Notes: generated from the sequence alone by a model not told the origin. 21,370 nt of DNA from DATGJX01 sp035279385 (GCA_035279385.1 DATEHZ010000126.1:1-21370), one strand, 5' to 3'. Counted from the stretch's first letter, positions 1 through 8,082 are shown. Program-made: numbers and translations.

Positions 1-283
1 GTCCGGGCGCGCGCTGCCGAAGGCATTGCGCGGGAAAGCCGTTCGCACGGCGATACTCACCGGCTGGACGCTCGACCGCGGCGCGCCGTTTCGCTACGGG
101 GTCGATCGCGGTTTCGCGCTTTCGGACCATGCCGATTACCCCGCGCTGCTGCGGTACGTCGAATTGGCGCAGCCCAAAAAGGTTCTACTCAACCACGGAC
201 GGCGCGATTTCGTCTATCGCCTGCGGGCGATCGGCGTGAACGCGGAGTACCTGGAAGAGCACGCGCAACTGGCGTTGTTTTAA
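1..283 (+). CDS. Ligase-associated DNA exonuclease, C-terminal part (metallo-beta-lactamase/beta-CASP fold)
   Basis: The reading frame is open from the left edge (first full codon at position 2) and stops at 281-283, so only about the last 93 residues are present and the start lies outside the window. An SDHAD motif followed by a VLLNHG segment matches the C-terminal metal-binding part of beta-CASP nucleases of the 'ligase-associated exonuclease' group, which process DNA or RNA ends. The gene lies upstream of, and on the same strand as, an ATP-dependent DNA ligase at 602, the usual neighbour of this family; that context carries much of the assignment. The N-terminal HxHxDH motif cannot be checked. 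An RNA-processing beta-CASP enzyme is the alternative. Confidence 0.75.
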   Translation, partial: SGRALPKALRGKAVRTAILTGWTLDRGAPFRYGVDRGFALSDHADYPALLRYVELAQPKKVLLNHGRRDFVYRLRAIGVNAEYLEEHAQLALF

Positions 284-307
284 ACAGGGCGTACGGGCAA
301 GAGACGC

Positions 308-586
308 CTAGTCGACGCCGATGTCCCAGAGCAGCCCGAGATCTTTTTTCGAGAACGCTCGGAAAGCAATGAGCGTCTCGGTATCGGTAATGCCGTCGAG
401 TCCGCCGATCTTTTCCGTCACGAGATCGCTGAGTTGCTCGTGCTCCTTGACGCGCACGATCGCAACCATGTCGAACGGGCCGGCGACGCTATAGACTTCG
501 GCGATACCGTCGATGGCGAGGAGATCGTCGGCAATGCTCTTCAAACGAGGACGCTCGACGTTGATGAGGATAAATGCCGTGACCAT
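308..586 (-). CDS. Stand-alone Lrp/AsnC ligand-binding (RAM) domain protein
   Basis: This 92-residue protein starts MVTAFILINVE and contains the EVYSVAGPFDMVAIVRV and TETLIAFRAF segments typical of the Lrp/AsnC C-terminal effector-binding domain. The N-terminal helix-turn-helix of full Lrp proteins is absent. Such single-domain proteins form alpha-beta dimers that assemble further and bind small molecules, often amino acids; here the ligand is unknown. An alternative ATG at 598 would add four residues (MALP). A much longer upstream extension of the frame runs antisense to the ligase and looks artefactual. The gene lies between the exonuclease and the ligase on the opposite strand, and its start is head-to-head with the ligase start at 602, leaving no separate promoter space. 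I see no strong ribosome binding site. Confidence 0.85.
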   Translation of the reverse strand: MVTAFILINVERPRLKSIADDLLAIDGIAEVYSVAGPFDMVAIVRVKEHEQLSDLVTEKIGGLDGITDTETLIAFRAFSKKDLGLLWDIGVD

Positions 587-601
587 GGGTAAGGCCATTC
601 C

Positions 602-2269
602 ATGATCCGGTTCGGGCAAACCTGCGCCGCCATCGCGGCCAAGGCGGGAAAGCTCGAGAAAATCGCCATCCTCGCCGGCTACCTGCGCGAACTCTCCGAT
701 ATCGACCTCGCGCCGGCGGCGCGGTTTTTCACCGGCAATCCCTTTCCCGCGCGCGACGAGCGCAGTCTTGGCATCGGCCCTCGCACCATCGTCGAGGCTG
801 CGAAAAGCGCATGGGGCGTCGGCGAAGGACAGCTCGGCGCGTCGTACCGGGAACACGGCGATCTCGGCGCCGCGCTCGGGCCGTTCGTGCGTCCGCCGAT
901 GCGCCTCGCACTGTTCTCCGAAACGCTCACGCCGGCGCTCCTGTACTCACTATTTGAAGAGATTGCCGCATCCGGCGGCAAGGCGGCCGGCAAAAAACGC
1001 GAGGCGCTTTGCACGCGCATGTTGAGCGCCTGCACCGATCCAGTTGAGGCGACGTACGTCATCAAGATCGTGACGGGCGACCTGCGCATCGGCCTGCGCG
1101 AAGGGCTTATCGTCGACGCGATAGCGGCGGCATTCGGGAGCACACATCACGACGTACGGCGCGCGACGATGGCGGCCGGCGATATCGGCGCTGTCGGCGT
1201 CGCGGCGCGGCACAACCGGCTGGACGAGATTCGCATCGCGTACGGTTCGCCGATCGCCTTCATGCTCGCGACGCCCGTAACGTACGGATCGGATTACAAA
1301 GACCTGCGCGAGGGCGTCTGGATTGCGGAGGAAAAATTCGACGGCATTCGCGCACAGATTCACAAGACGCGCGAAGGCGTTCGCATCTTTTCACGTACGC
1401 TCAACGACGTCACGCAATCGTATCCCGAGATCGCCGGCGCCATCGCCGAATTGCCGGGAGATTTCGTGCTCGACGGCGAGATCGTGGCGCGCCGCGACGG
1501 CCGGGTTCTTCCATTCCGTTATCTCCAAGCGCGCTTGCAGCGCAAGACGATCGGCCCGGAATTGCTTCGCGGCATACCGGTCGCGTACATGGCGTTCGAC
1601 GTACTTGCCGACGGCGACGAATTTCTCATCGACGAGCCGCTCCTCTACCGGCGCGAGCGGCTGGCTCAGCTGGTACGCTCGCGCGATGAGATTGCGATAG
1701 CGCAATTCGCGCGCCTGAGCGAACCTCCGGCCGCAAACGAATTGCACGAACGCTTTGAAGCGGCGCGCGCCGCGGGTCACGAGGGTTTGATGCTCAAACG
1801 CACGGACGCGCTTTACCATCCCGGGCGGCGCGGAAAGTGGTGGCTCAAACTCAAACGCGAGCTCGAGACGCTCGACGTCGTCGTCGTCGCCGTCGAGTGG
1901 GGACACGGCAAACGCGCGAAAGTGCTCTCCGACTACACGTTTGCCGTTCGAGGGCGCGACGGCGAACTGCTGACCATCGGTAAGGCGTATTCAGGACTCA
2001 CCGATGCGGAGATCGCGCAGCTCACGCAGTGGTTCTTGGTGCATCAAACCGGACGCGCCGGCTACCGCATGCTGGTCGAACCGACGATCGTGCTGGAAGT
2101 TGCCTTCGATATTCTGCAGCCGAGCGATCTGCACGAAAGCGGATATTCGATGCGGTTTCCGCGCATCGTCCGGGTCCGCGACGACAAGCCGCCGGAGCAG
2201 ATCGATACGATCCATCGCGTCGAAGAGATATACAAAGACATGTTGGAACGCGAGCGCGTGGCGCGCTGA
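602..2269 (+). CDS. ATP-dependent DNA ligase with N-terminal DNA-binding domain
   Basis: The 555-residue product seals nicks through an enzyme-AMP intermediate. The N-terminal DNA-binding domain covers about residues 1-210. The nucleotidyltransferase core carries motif I EKFDGIRAQ with the adenylated lysine at K245, the VLDGE motif near 289-293, EGLMLKR at 394-400 and KWWLKLKRE at 412-420. An OB-fold domain follows to the end. Length and order match bacterial ligases of the 'ligase-associated DNA damage response' group (LigB/archaeal-like), not the short Lig proteins or LigD. The ATG at 602 has a good ribosome binding site (GGTAAGG at 588-594), which overlays the start region of the opposite-strand Lrp-domain gene. 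The exonuclease lies upstream on the same strand, but the partner helicase and phosphoesterase are about 16 kb away in inverted orientation. Confidence 0.95.
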   Translation: MIRFGQTCAAIAAKAGKLEKIAILAGYLRELSDIDLAPAARFFTGNPFPARDERSLGIGPRTIVEAAKSAWGVGEGQLGASYREHGDLGAALGPFVRPPMRLALFSETLTPALLYSLFEEIAASGGKAAGKKREALCTRMLSACTDPVEATYVIKIVTGDLRIGLREGLIVDAIAAAFGSTHHDVRRATMAAGDIGAVGVAARHNRLDEIRIAYGSPIAFMLATPVTYGSDYKDLREGVWIAEEKFDGIRAQIHKTREGVRIFSRTLNDVTQSYPEIAGAIAELPGDFVLDGEIVARRDGRVLPFRYLQARLQRKTIGPELLRGIPVAYMAFDVLADGDEFLIDEPLLYRRERLAQLVRSRDEIAIAQFARLSEPPAANELHERFEAARAAGHEGLMLKRTDALYHPGRRGKWWLKLKRELETLDVVVVAVEWGHGKRAKVLSDYTFAVRGRDGELLTIGKAYSGLTDAEIAQLTQWFLVHQTGRAGYRMLVEPTIVLEVAFDILQPSDLHESGYSMRFPRIVRVRDDKPPEQIDTIHRVEEIYKDMLERERVAR

Positions 2270-2408
2270 TCGAAAGCCGCGCCGCGTCGTTGAATTGTTA
2301 AATATCGGTAAAGCGCATCCGGAATGAGCAACGCGGGAGGACGCTTGAACGCGAGGGCGTGCAGCGCTGAGTACGAACCCGTGCAAATACGAAGGACGGT
2401 CCCTCCCC
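2270..2408 (+). promoter_or_regulatory. Ligase to GGDEF/EAL intergenic spacer with an AT-rich promoter candidate
   Basis: The 139-base spacer contains an AT-rich patch at 2290-2312 (TTGAATTGTTAAATATC) in otherwise GC-rich DNA. It resembles a -10 region (TAAATA at 2299-2304), but no convincing -35 lies 16-18 bases upstream. AAGGA at 2392-2396 is the only ribosome-binding-like element before the ATG at 2409 and is rather far from it (12 bases). No clear terminator was seen after the ligase. Confidence 0.25.
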
Positions 2409-4778
2409 ATGAGCAACCTCGTGCAACTCGACCCTACACTATTAAAGCATTTTCTCTACGCAGTCGTCGTCGTCGATCAGGAAACGCTCGACATTTTGGA
2501 CGCAAACGACGCTGCGTCAAAACGCTACGGATATTCGCGCGAGCAACTGCTCTCGATGAAGATTTCGGATCTTCGCGTACCCGATGAACGTCATCTCGTC
2601 GCCGGCGCCACGGAAGAGATGAGCGCCGCTCCGGCGATTACCGGGCCGTTTCCGCATCGAACGTCGGCCGGCGACCTGATACGAACCGAGGTCGTCTCTA
2701 TTCCCGGCGAGGTGCAGGGGCGCCCGTCGATCGTTGCCATCTTGGTCGATGCGACGGAGCGAATTTCGGCCCAAACGCGAGCGAATATTCTCTTCGATCA
2801 CATGCCGATAGCGGCGTGGATACACGATTGCGACAGTTTGGAGATTCTCGCGGTCAACGATGCTGCCGTGGATCTCTACGGGTATTCGCGCGAAGAACTG
2901 CTGGCAATGACGCTCGACCAGCTGCGCCCCGACAAGAGCGTCGACGCCGTCCACGAGCTGTTCCGCACGCACCCGACCGGGGAAATCAACCGGCTTTACC
3001 GGCACGCCCGAAAAAACGGCGAGATCATCGACGTCGAAGCAATTTCCACCCCGATACCGTTCGGCCGAAGAAACGCTCGTCTGGGCGCGGGACGCGACGT
3101 CACGCAAGACCTCGCGTCGGAGCGGGCGCTGCATCGCGCAAAAGCAAGCCTCGAGGAAGCGCAGGAAATAACTCATCTGGGCAGCTGGCAGCACGACTTT
3201 CGCACGAACGAGACGCTGCGATCCAAAGAATTGTGCCGCATACTCGGCGTGAGCGAGATCGACGAGGGCGTAAGCATCGGCAGCGTTTACGAATACATCC
3301 ACGCGGCAGACATCGACGTCGCGCGCGACGCCATCGAGTCGGCTGCCGACGGGGAACAGTTTACCTTCGAACACCGGATCGTGCGCGGCGACGGCGAGCT
3401 TCGCTGGGTCAGTTCCCGCGGACGCGTCCAACGCGATCGCATGGGAAACCTCATGAGCACGACCGGCACCGTTCTCGATATTACCGAGCAAAAGGCTCGC
3501 ACGCAAGAACTGCACTTTCTTGCATACAACGACCAGCTCACGGGTCTACCGAACCGCCAGTCGATGAACGGCATTCTCGAGAGCGCGATCTCCAGCGGAT
3601 CCGCCGCAGTCTTTTTCATCGATTTCGATTCGTTCAAAGAGATCAACGACACGTTCGGCCACAGCGTCGGGGACGCGCTGCTCGCACAGATTGCCGCGCG
3701 CCTGGTGAGTATCCCGGGCGTGCAAACCTGCAGATGGGGCGGCGACGAGTTCGTCGTCGTTGCCGCGCTCGGCGCGAGGCAATCTCATGAGGACGTGCTT
3801 TTTCAAATCCGCACCGCGCTAGCCGCATCGTACGATCAGGACGACCAGACCTTCTTCATCACGCCCAGCATCGGCATCGCGCTGTATCCCGAACATGGCA
3901 ACTGCGGGGCAGACCTGGTGCGAAACGCCGACACGGCGATGTACGAAGCCAAGCGCGTAAAAAATACGAGCGCGCTCTTCCGGTCCTCGATGGCGGAGGC
4001 GGCAAAAGAACGGCTGTACGTCCAGAACGGACTGCACGAAGCGTTGCGTTCGGACCATTTGGAACTTGCCTTTCAGCCTATCGTCGCGGCATCCAGCGGA
4101 GCGATCGTCGCGGCGGAAGCGCTGATCCGTTGGCACGATCCGGAGCGCGGCGTACAAACGCCCGCCGGTTTTATCGACATCGCCGAACGGACCGGATTAA
4201 TCTTACCCATCGGCGATTGGGTCGTCAGTGAAGCGTGCCGCACGCTGCACACACTCAGGTCGCAAGGAATGGACGTTCCCATTTCCGTCAATGTCGCCAG
4301 CCAGCAAGTCGACACCACGCACATCGTCGAATCGATCCGCAAATGGACCTCGTTCTACGACGTCGATCCGCGATCGCTGTACGTCGAGATCACGGAGACC
4401 GGCATCATGCGCGACGTCGAGCAGGCGATCGCCGTAATGATGCAATTACGCGCTGTCGGCGTTCGCATCGCACTCGACGATTTCGGGGCGGGATACAGCT
4501 CCCTCAGCCACCTCAAATCCTTGCCGCTCGACGTGATGAAGGTCGACATATCGCTGGTTCGGGAGCTCGCTCGCAGCGAACGCGACCGTCAAATCATGAC
4601 CTCGGTGCTGCAACTTGCGAAGGCGACCGATCTGCTCGTTATCGCAGAAGGCGTAGAGACCGACGAGCAAGCCGAGATCTTACAATCCCTGGGGTGCGAC
4701 ATGCATCAGGGTTACTACGTCAGCCGCCCGCTGTACGCCGCGGCCTTTTACGATTTCGTGCGCGCACGCCGCATGTGA
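2409..4778 (+). CDS. Cytosolic PAS-PAS-PAS-GGDEF-EAL c-di-GMP cyclase/phosphodiesterase
   Basis: This 789-residue signalling protein has three N-terminal PAS-like sensor domains (about 10-120, 125-240 and 255-360), then a GGDEF domain (about 365-530) and an EAL domain (about 545-785). No transmembrane segment or signal peptide is visible, so it should sense an internal signal. The cyclase signature is intact: DQLTGLPNR at 375-383, FFIDFDSFKEIND, and GGDEF at 444-448. No RxxD inhibitory site is seen just before GGDEF. The phosphodiesterase signature is also intact: EALIRW from 570, ITETG, DDFGAGYS from 690 and AEGVET. The enzyme could therefore make and degrade c-di-GMP; which activity dominates cannot be read from sequence. 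It meets a small membrane-protein gene tail-to-tail, 9 bases apart. Confidence 0.95.
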   Translation: MSNLVQLDPTLLKHFLYAVVVVDQETLDILDANDAASKRYGYSREQLLSMKISDLRVPDERHLVAGATEEMSAAPAITGPFPHRTSAGDLIRTEVVSIPGEVQGRPSIVAILVDATERISAQTRANILFDHMPIAAWIHDCDSLEILAVNDAAVDLYGYSREELLAMTLDQLRPDKSVDAVHELFRTHPTGEINRLYRHARKNGEIIDVEAISTPIPFGRRNARLGAGRDVTQDLASERALHRAKASLEEAQEITHLGSWQHDFRTNETLRSKELCRILGVSEIDEGVSIGSVYEYIHAADIDVARDAIESAADGEQFTFEHRIVRGDGELRWVSSRGRVQRDRMGNLMSTTGTVLDITEQKARTQELHFLAYNDQLTGLPNRQSMNGILESAISSGSAAVFFIDFDSFKEINDTFGHSVGDALLAQIAARLVSIPGVQTCRWGGDEFVVVAALGARQSHEDVLFQIRTALAASYDQDDQTFFITPSIGIALYPEHGNCGADLVRNADTAMYEAKRVKNTSALFRSSMAEAAKERLYVQNGLHEALRSDHLELAFQPIVAASSGAIVAAEALIRWHDPERGVQTPAGFIDIAERTGLILPIGDWVVSEACRTLHTLRSQGMDVPISVNVASQQVDTTHIVESIRKWTSFYDVDPRSLYVEITETGIMRDVEQAIAVMMQLRAVGVRIALDDFGAGYSSLSHLKSLPLDVMKVDISLVRELARSERDRQIMTSVLQLAKATDLLVIAEGVETDEQAEILQSLGCDMHQGYYVSRPLYAAAFYDFVRARRM

Positions 4779-4787
4779 GGTTCGCCC

Positions 4788-5033
4788 TTAGCGGCCTCGG
4801 TACTTGCGCTCGCGTGCCTCTTGAATGCGCAGCGCACGCTCGTAGGCGTCGGGTATGCCCTGCGATTTTCGCCTTGACGTCATTTGGCGCCGCAAACGCA
4901 CGTACCCGACGAGAAAAAGCAGCGCGACCGCGGCAAAGGCGAGCACCGGCCTGGGTTTGCCGCCGATGCTCACCACCGAGAGACTCGCCAGCACCACCGC
5001 AAGCAGTGCCAGATAGGTCTCGATCCGGTTCAC
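4788..5033 (-). CDS. Small two-helix membrane protein of the oxygenase operon
   Basis: The 81-residue protein starts with GTG at 5033, 26 bases after the enoyl-CoA hydratase stop on the same strand, so it is probably the last gene of the oxygenase operon. Two hydrophobic stretches (about residues 7-24 and 29-45) are joined by a short SIGGKPRP turn. A strongly basic, charged C-terminal tail (RRQMTSRRKS...RERKYRGR) follows, predicted to be cytosolic by the positive-inside rule. I recognise no family. It could be a membrane anchor or simply a conserved small inner-membrane protein. The ribosome binding site is weak, so expression may depend on coupling to the upstream gene. Confidence 0.6.
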   Translation of the reverse strand: MNRIETYLALLAVVLASLSVVSIGGKPRPVLAFAAVALLFLVGYVRLRRQMTSRRKSQGIPDAYERALRIQEARERKYRGR

Positions 5034-5059
5034 TCGACCACTCGGTTACCGGTGCGTGC

Positions 5060-5917
5060 CTATTTGTTCTTGAACTTGGCGACGCGCTTTTCGTTGTACG
5101 CCGCGATGCCTTCTTTGGCGTCTTCGCTCTTGAAGAGCAGCGACTGCAGCTCGCGTTCGAGCCCGAGCGCGTCGTTGAGCGGCAACTCCATGCCGGTTTG
5201 CACGCTGCGCTTGATGTGCCCGATCGCCATCGGCGCTTTGTTCGGTGAGGTGAACTGCTTGGCGTATGCGAGCACCTGCTCGCGGAAGCCCGCCGCGTCG
5301 CCTTCGAACACGTCGTTGACGATACCCCACTCCTGCGCTTGCTCGAAACTGTAGGTGCGGCCCGTGCACATCAGCTCTATCGCGCGCGACTTTCCGACCA
5401 GACGCGCGAGACGCTGGGTGCCGCCGGTGCCGGGAAGCACGCCGAGCGCAACCTCCGGCAGGCCAATCTTGCCGGCGTCTTGGCGCGCGATGCGAATGTC
5501 GCACGCCATCGCGATCTCCAGCCCGCCGCCGACGCAGTGGCCGTTCAGCGCGGCGATGACGAGTTTCGGCGTCTGCTCCAGACGCGAGAGCGTTTCGTTC
5601 GCGTGCAGGCAGAAATTGTATTTGAACTCCGGGGTCACGCTGTTGAGCATACCGATGTTTGCACCGGCTGAAAAAAACTTCTCCCCTGCGCCCGCGATCA
5701 ACAGCACCTCGACGTCCTGGTCGAAACGCGCGTCGAGAATCGCCTCATCGAGTTGACGCATCATCTCGTGCGTGTACGTGTTCGCCGGCGGATCGTTCAT
5801 CTCGATGACGGCGACGTGACCGTCCTTCGAGTAATTGACGACGCGTTTGCCGTCGAAGGAACGCTGCTCGCGTCCGAACGGCGTTTGCTGGGCTGCTCCG
5901 TTTGCGGTGGTGGTCAT
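5060..5917 (-). CDS. Enoyl-CoA hydratase/isomerase (crotonase family)
   Basis: The 285-residue crotonase has about 25 extra N-terminal residues before the fold begins (VNYSKDGHVAVIEMN). The oxyanion-hole regions (KFFSAGANIGML and NGHCVGGGLEIAM) are present. Both glutamates used by true hydratases can be aligned: one in GGGLEIAM and one in GLPEVALG, followed by PGTGGTQRL. It should hydrate or isomerise a 2-enoyl-CoA or a ring-derived CoA ester. The start ATG follows the oxygenase stop directly (TAGATG), with GAGG about 9 bases upstream, indicating tight translational coupling and a shared pathway. Its place next to a BoxB-like enzyme suggests a PaaF/PaaG-type step, or handling of the epoxide product; the exact substrate is inferred, not seen. 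Confidence 0.9.
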   Translation of the reverse strand: MTTTANGAAQQTPFGREQRSFDGKRVVNYSKDGHVAVIEMNDPPANTYTHEMMRQLDEAILDARFDQDVEVLLIAGAGEKFFSAGANIGMLNSVTPEFKYNFCLHANETLSRLEQTPKLVIAALNGHCVGGGLEIAMACDIRIARQDAGKIGLPEVALGVLPGTGGTQRLARLVGKSRAIELMCTGRTYSFEQAQEWGIVNDVFEGDAAGFREQVLAYAKQFTSPNKAPMAIGHIKRSVQTGMELPLNDALGLERELQSLLFKSEDAKEGIAAYNEKRVAKFKNK

Positions 5918-7048
5918 CTACGCTGCCTCACTCTTCCCCTTGGGTGCGATCCACGACGGATCGTTGAAGTATGCTTTGAGCCGCTCCTCGTCTTGCGGGC
6001 CCGGCAGAACGCCCGGAGCATAAGCGTCCCACGCGTCTTTGGTTAGTTCGCGTCCGTCGACGGTCCAGTACTGCCCCGCGTACGCGCCGATCTTCCGGTT
6101 GAAGCGGCTGTCCGGCATGTACAGCTTGGTCTCCGACCGATTGACGGCGTTGACGCGCTCGATCGTCTTCTGACATTCGTCGTAAAACTGACCGCGAGCG
6201 CGCTCGTTCAAATGTTCTTTGTCGGCGTCGCTGCCCGCGACTTTATCTTCGTCGACGCGCCCTTTGATGCCCCACGTGTACGCCCACTGCGCCGATCCGG
6301 AATGATCCGTGCCGAACAGATCGAGCGAACCGCTGATCCATTTGTTGTAATACTTCTGCTGCACTTCGACCGGAATGACGTTCGCCTGCGCGATGCGCCG
6401 CAGGCCCGAGATTCCCGTTCCCATGTGGAACGATTCCTCGCGCAGCATCGGCCCCATCGAGGCGGCGAGCGGCGCGAAGCCGGAGTGCGAGAGCATCGTG
6501 AGCTGGAACTTCCCGTCGCGATCCATGAAATTCGTGTACGCGAAGAAATCCATCCAGTGCGTCACGTCGTCGTTGAACGCGTTGAGCAGACGGTTCTTCT
6601 TACCGAACGCGCGGCGCTCGAGCATCTTCTGCGCTTCTATTTTGCCGTCGTGTCCGAAATGATTCACGAGCAGGTGGCACATCTGATACCCGTGCCGCGT
6701 CTCTTCGACCATGATGCGCACGAGCGAGGCGAGATCGTACTCGGTCGGCGCGTTGTTCACCAGAAACCGCTGTTGCTCGTTGGACGCAAATTCCGTGTCG
6801 CCCTGAAAAACGATCATGTTCAACAGTGCATCGCGCATGCGCTGATCGGGAATCTCCAGGATCTTCTCCCAACGGCGCTCGCCCTTGAAGTCGCCGAAGT
6901 AAATTTCGCTCGACGGAAGGTCGCCGTACTTGGCTTCGAACTGATAGCCGGGCATGTAGCGCTCGATGAGCTCCTGGTTCAGGCCGATGTCTTTCTGCCA
7001 TTCCTGGAGCAGGTCAATCCAATCGTCGAAGGTGGATATCCGGGCCAT
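5918..7048 (-). CDS. BoxB-like di-iron aryl-CoA oxygenase (PaaA/BoxB ferritin-like superfamily)
   Basis: This 376-residue protein resembles benzoyl-CoA 2,3-epoxidase BoxB along most of its length: QGDTEFASNEQQRF, YDLASLVRIMVEETRHG, DRDGKFQL, MLREESFHMG, FNRKIGAY. By comparison with BoxB from memory, the six di-iron ligands are E86, E116, H119, D176, E205 and H208, and all are present. It is about 100 residues shorter than typical BoxB (about 470), lacking much of the N-terminal extension and part of the insertion before the NER helix region. BoxB and PaaA enzymes add one oxygen atom to an aryl-CoA ring to form an epoxide and need an external reductase; none is encoded in the window. The ATG at 7048 has a strong GAGGAG site (7054-7059). 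It is divergent from a PaaX regulator, which suggests phenylacetyl-CoA-type induction. Benzoyl-CoA and phenylacetyl-CoA are both possible substrates. Confidence 0.85.
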   Translation of the reverse strand: MARISTFDDWIDLLQEWQKDIGLNQELIERYMPGYQFEAKYGDLPSSEIYFGDFKGERRWEKILEIPDQRMRDALLNMIVFQGDTEFASNEQQRFLVNNAPTEYDLASLVRIMVEETRHGYQMCHLLVNHFGHDGKIEAQKMLERRAFGKKNRLLNAFNDDVTHWMDFFAYTNFMDRDGKFQLTMLSHSGFAPLAASMGPMLREESFHMGTGISGLRRIAQANVIPVEVQQKYYNKWISGSLDLFGTDHSGSAQWAYTWGIKGRVDEDKVAGSDADKEHLNERARGQFYDECQKTIERVNAVNRSETKLYMPDSRFNRKIGAYAGQYWTVDGRELTKDAWDAYAPGVLPGPQDEERLKAYFNDPSWIAPKGKSEAA

Positions 7049-7062
7049 GGAAACTCCTCAGG

Positions 7063-7080
7063 CGAGCGGGCAAACGCTCG
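7063..7080. repeat. Small inverted repeat in the oxygenase leader
   Basis: CGAGCG at 7063-7068 and CGCTCG at 7075-7080 form a perfect 6-base inverted repeat around GGCAAA. It lies between the predicted oxygenase promoter and its ribosome binding site, so it could be an mRNA leader hairpin or a regulator half-site pair. No T-run follows. Confidence 0.45.
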
Positions 7081-7092
7081 TGTGACGGAAAA

Positions 7093-7137
7093 TTGCTATA
7101 CCGTGAGAATAGTGTCATACTACAAGACCGTTGTCAA
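7093..7137. promoter_or_regulatory. Overlapping divergent promoters and putative PaaX operator
   Basis: This AT-rich patch separates the oxygenase and regulator genes. On the plus strand, TTGCTA (7093-7098) and CATACT (7116-7121) are 17 bases apart and would serve the regulator. On the minus strand, a perfect TTGACA (7137-7132) is 17 bases from CACTAT (7114-7109) and would serve the oxygenase operon. The -10 elements interleave, so one bound protein could block both. ACAA-N5-TTGT at 7122-7134 overlaps the minus-strand -35 and the plus-strand start region and is the best operator candidate. Promoter calls are by eye. Confidence 0.5.
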
Positions 7138-7149
7138 GGAGACGTCAAG

Positions 7150-7986
7150 GTGGCTTTAGCCTCCGAACGGCGCGCCGTCACGCGGCCGAACTCGTTCATT
7201 TACACCCTGTTCGGCGACTTCGTGCATCGGGACCCAACCTCGCGCGGCGAGCTCTGGGTCGGCGGCTTGATCCGGCTGATGGGGGAGTTCGGCATCTCGG
7301 AAGCGGCGGTCCGCCAGGCGGTTTCCCGGATGTCGCGCCAAGGCTGGCTCGCCGCGGCCAAGCGCGGGAACCGCTCGTACTACACCTTGACCGAGCGCGG
7401 GCGGCGCCGGGTCGAAGCGATCAGTCCGCGCATTTACGGGCCGGTGGTCGAGTGGGACGGACGCTGGCGCATGCTCACGTACTCGGTGGCCGAGAGCCGG
7501 CGCGAAGGCCGCGACGGTCTGCGCAAAGACCTCACGGTTTTGGGCTGGGCGCCGCTTTCCGCATCGACGTGGGTCTCGCCGAACGACGCGCTCGATGCCG
7601 CGCGCAGCGCCGCCGAAGCCAACGGCGTGCTGGAAAACGTCGATCTTTTCGTCGGCGAATATCGCGGTCCGCATACCGATCGTGCATTGCTCGAGCGCTG
7701 CTGGGATCTGCCCGCCATCGCGCAGCAATACGGCGAATTCATCGCGCGCTACGAACCGCGGCTGCACAACGAGCACGCCCACCACGGATTGCACGACGAC
7801 GAAGCATTCGTCGAGCGCATGTGGCTCGTGCACGATTATCGCAAGTTCACGTACCTCGATCCGGGATTGCCGAGCACATTGTTACCGGCGCACTGGCCCG
7901 GTACGGCCGCCGCGGCGACGTTCCGCGAATATTACGCACTCATCTCGAGCAAAGCCGAGCATTTCTTCCGCGCCGCGAGAGCGTAG
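7150..7986 (+). CDS. paaX: PaaX-family transcriptional repressor
   Basis: The 278-residue product begins at GTG 7150, chosen because AAGGAG at 7136-7141 lies 8 bases upstream; the longer in-frame start at 7093 would lie inside the promoter region. The N-terminal winged-helix part holds the family pattern (GGLIRLMGEFGISE, AVRQAVSRMSRQGWL, RSYYTLTERG). The middle domain (RWRMLTYSV) and the C-terminal segment (LLPAHWPG, FREYYALI, AEHFFRA) also match PaaX. In E. coli, PaaX represses the phenylacetate genes and is released by phenylacetyl-CoA. Here it is divergent from the BoxB-like operon and likely controls it and itself. The family assignment is firm; the inducer is inferred. Confidence 0.9.
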   Translation: MALASERRAVTRPNSFIYTLFGDFVHRDPTSRGELWVGGLIRLMGEFGISEAAVRQAVSRMSRQGWLAAAKRGNRSYYTLTERGRRRVEAISPRIYGPVVEWDGRWRMLTYSVAESRREGRDGLRKDLTVLGWAPLSASTWVSPNDALDAARSAAEANGVLENVDLFVGEYRGPHTDRALLERCWDLPAIAQQYGEFIARYEPRLHNEHAHHGLHDDEAFVERMWLVHDYRKFTYLDPGLPSTLLPAHWPGTAAAATFREYYALISSKAEHFFRAARA

Positions 7987-8082
7987 CTGCTGTAGCCGCG
8001 TGAAGCGGGATCGGCCGATGCGACGTTCAAACGTACTTTCACAACAACTTTTCCCTCATCGAATTCTTCGGAGGATTCCCCG

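Noticed and set aside
587..856. N-terminal extension of the Lrp-domain protein
   Set aside because: The extra 90 residues are antisense to the ligase N-terminal domain and look like no helix-turn-helix; the family start MVTAF fits at 586.
1876..1900. GTC/GTCG short tandem repeat in the ligase
   Set aside because: It encodes a run of valines in a beta-strand of the OB-fold and is explained by codon use.
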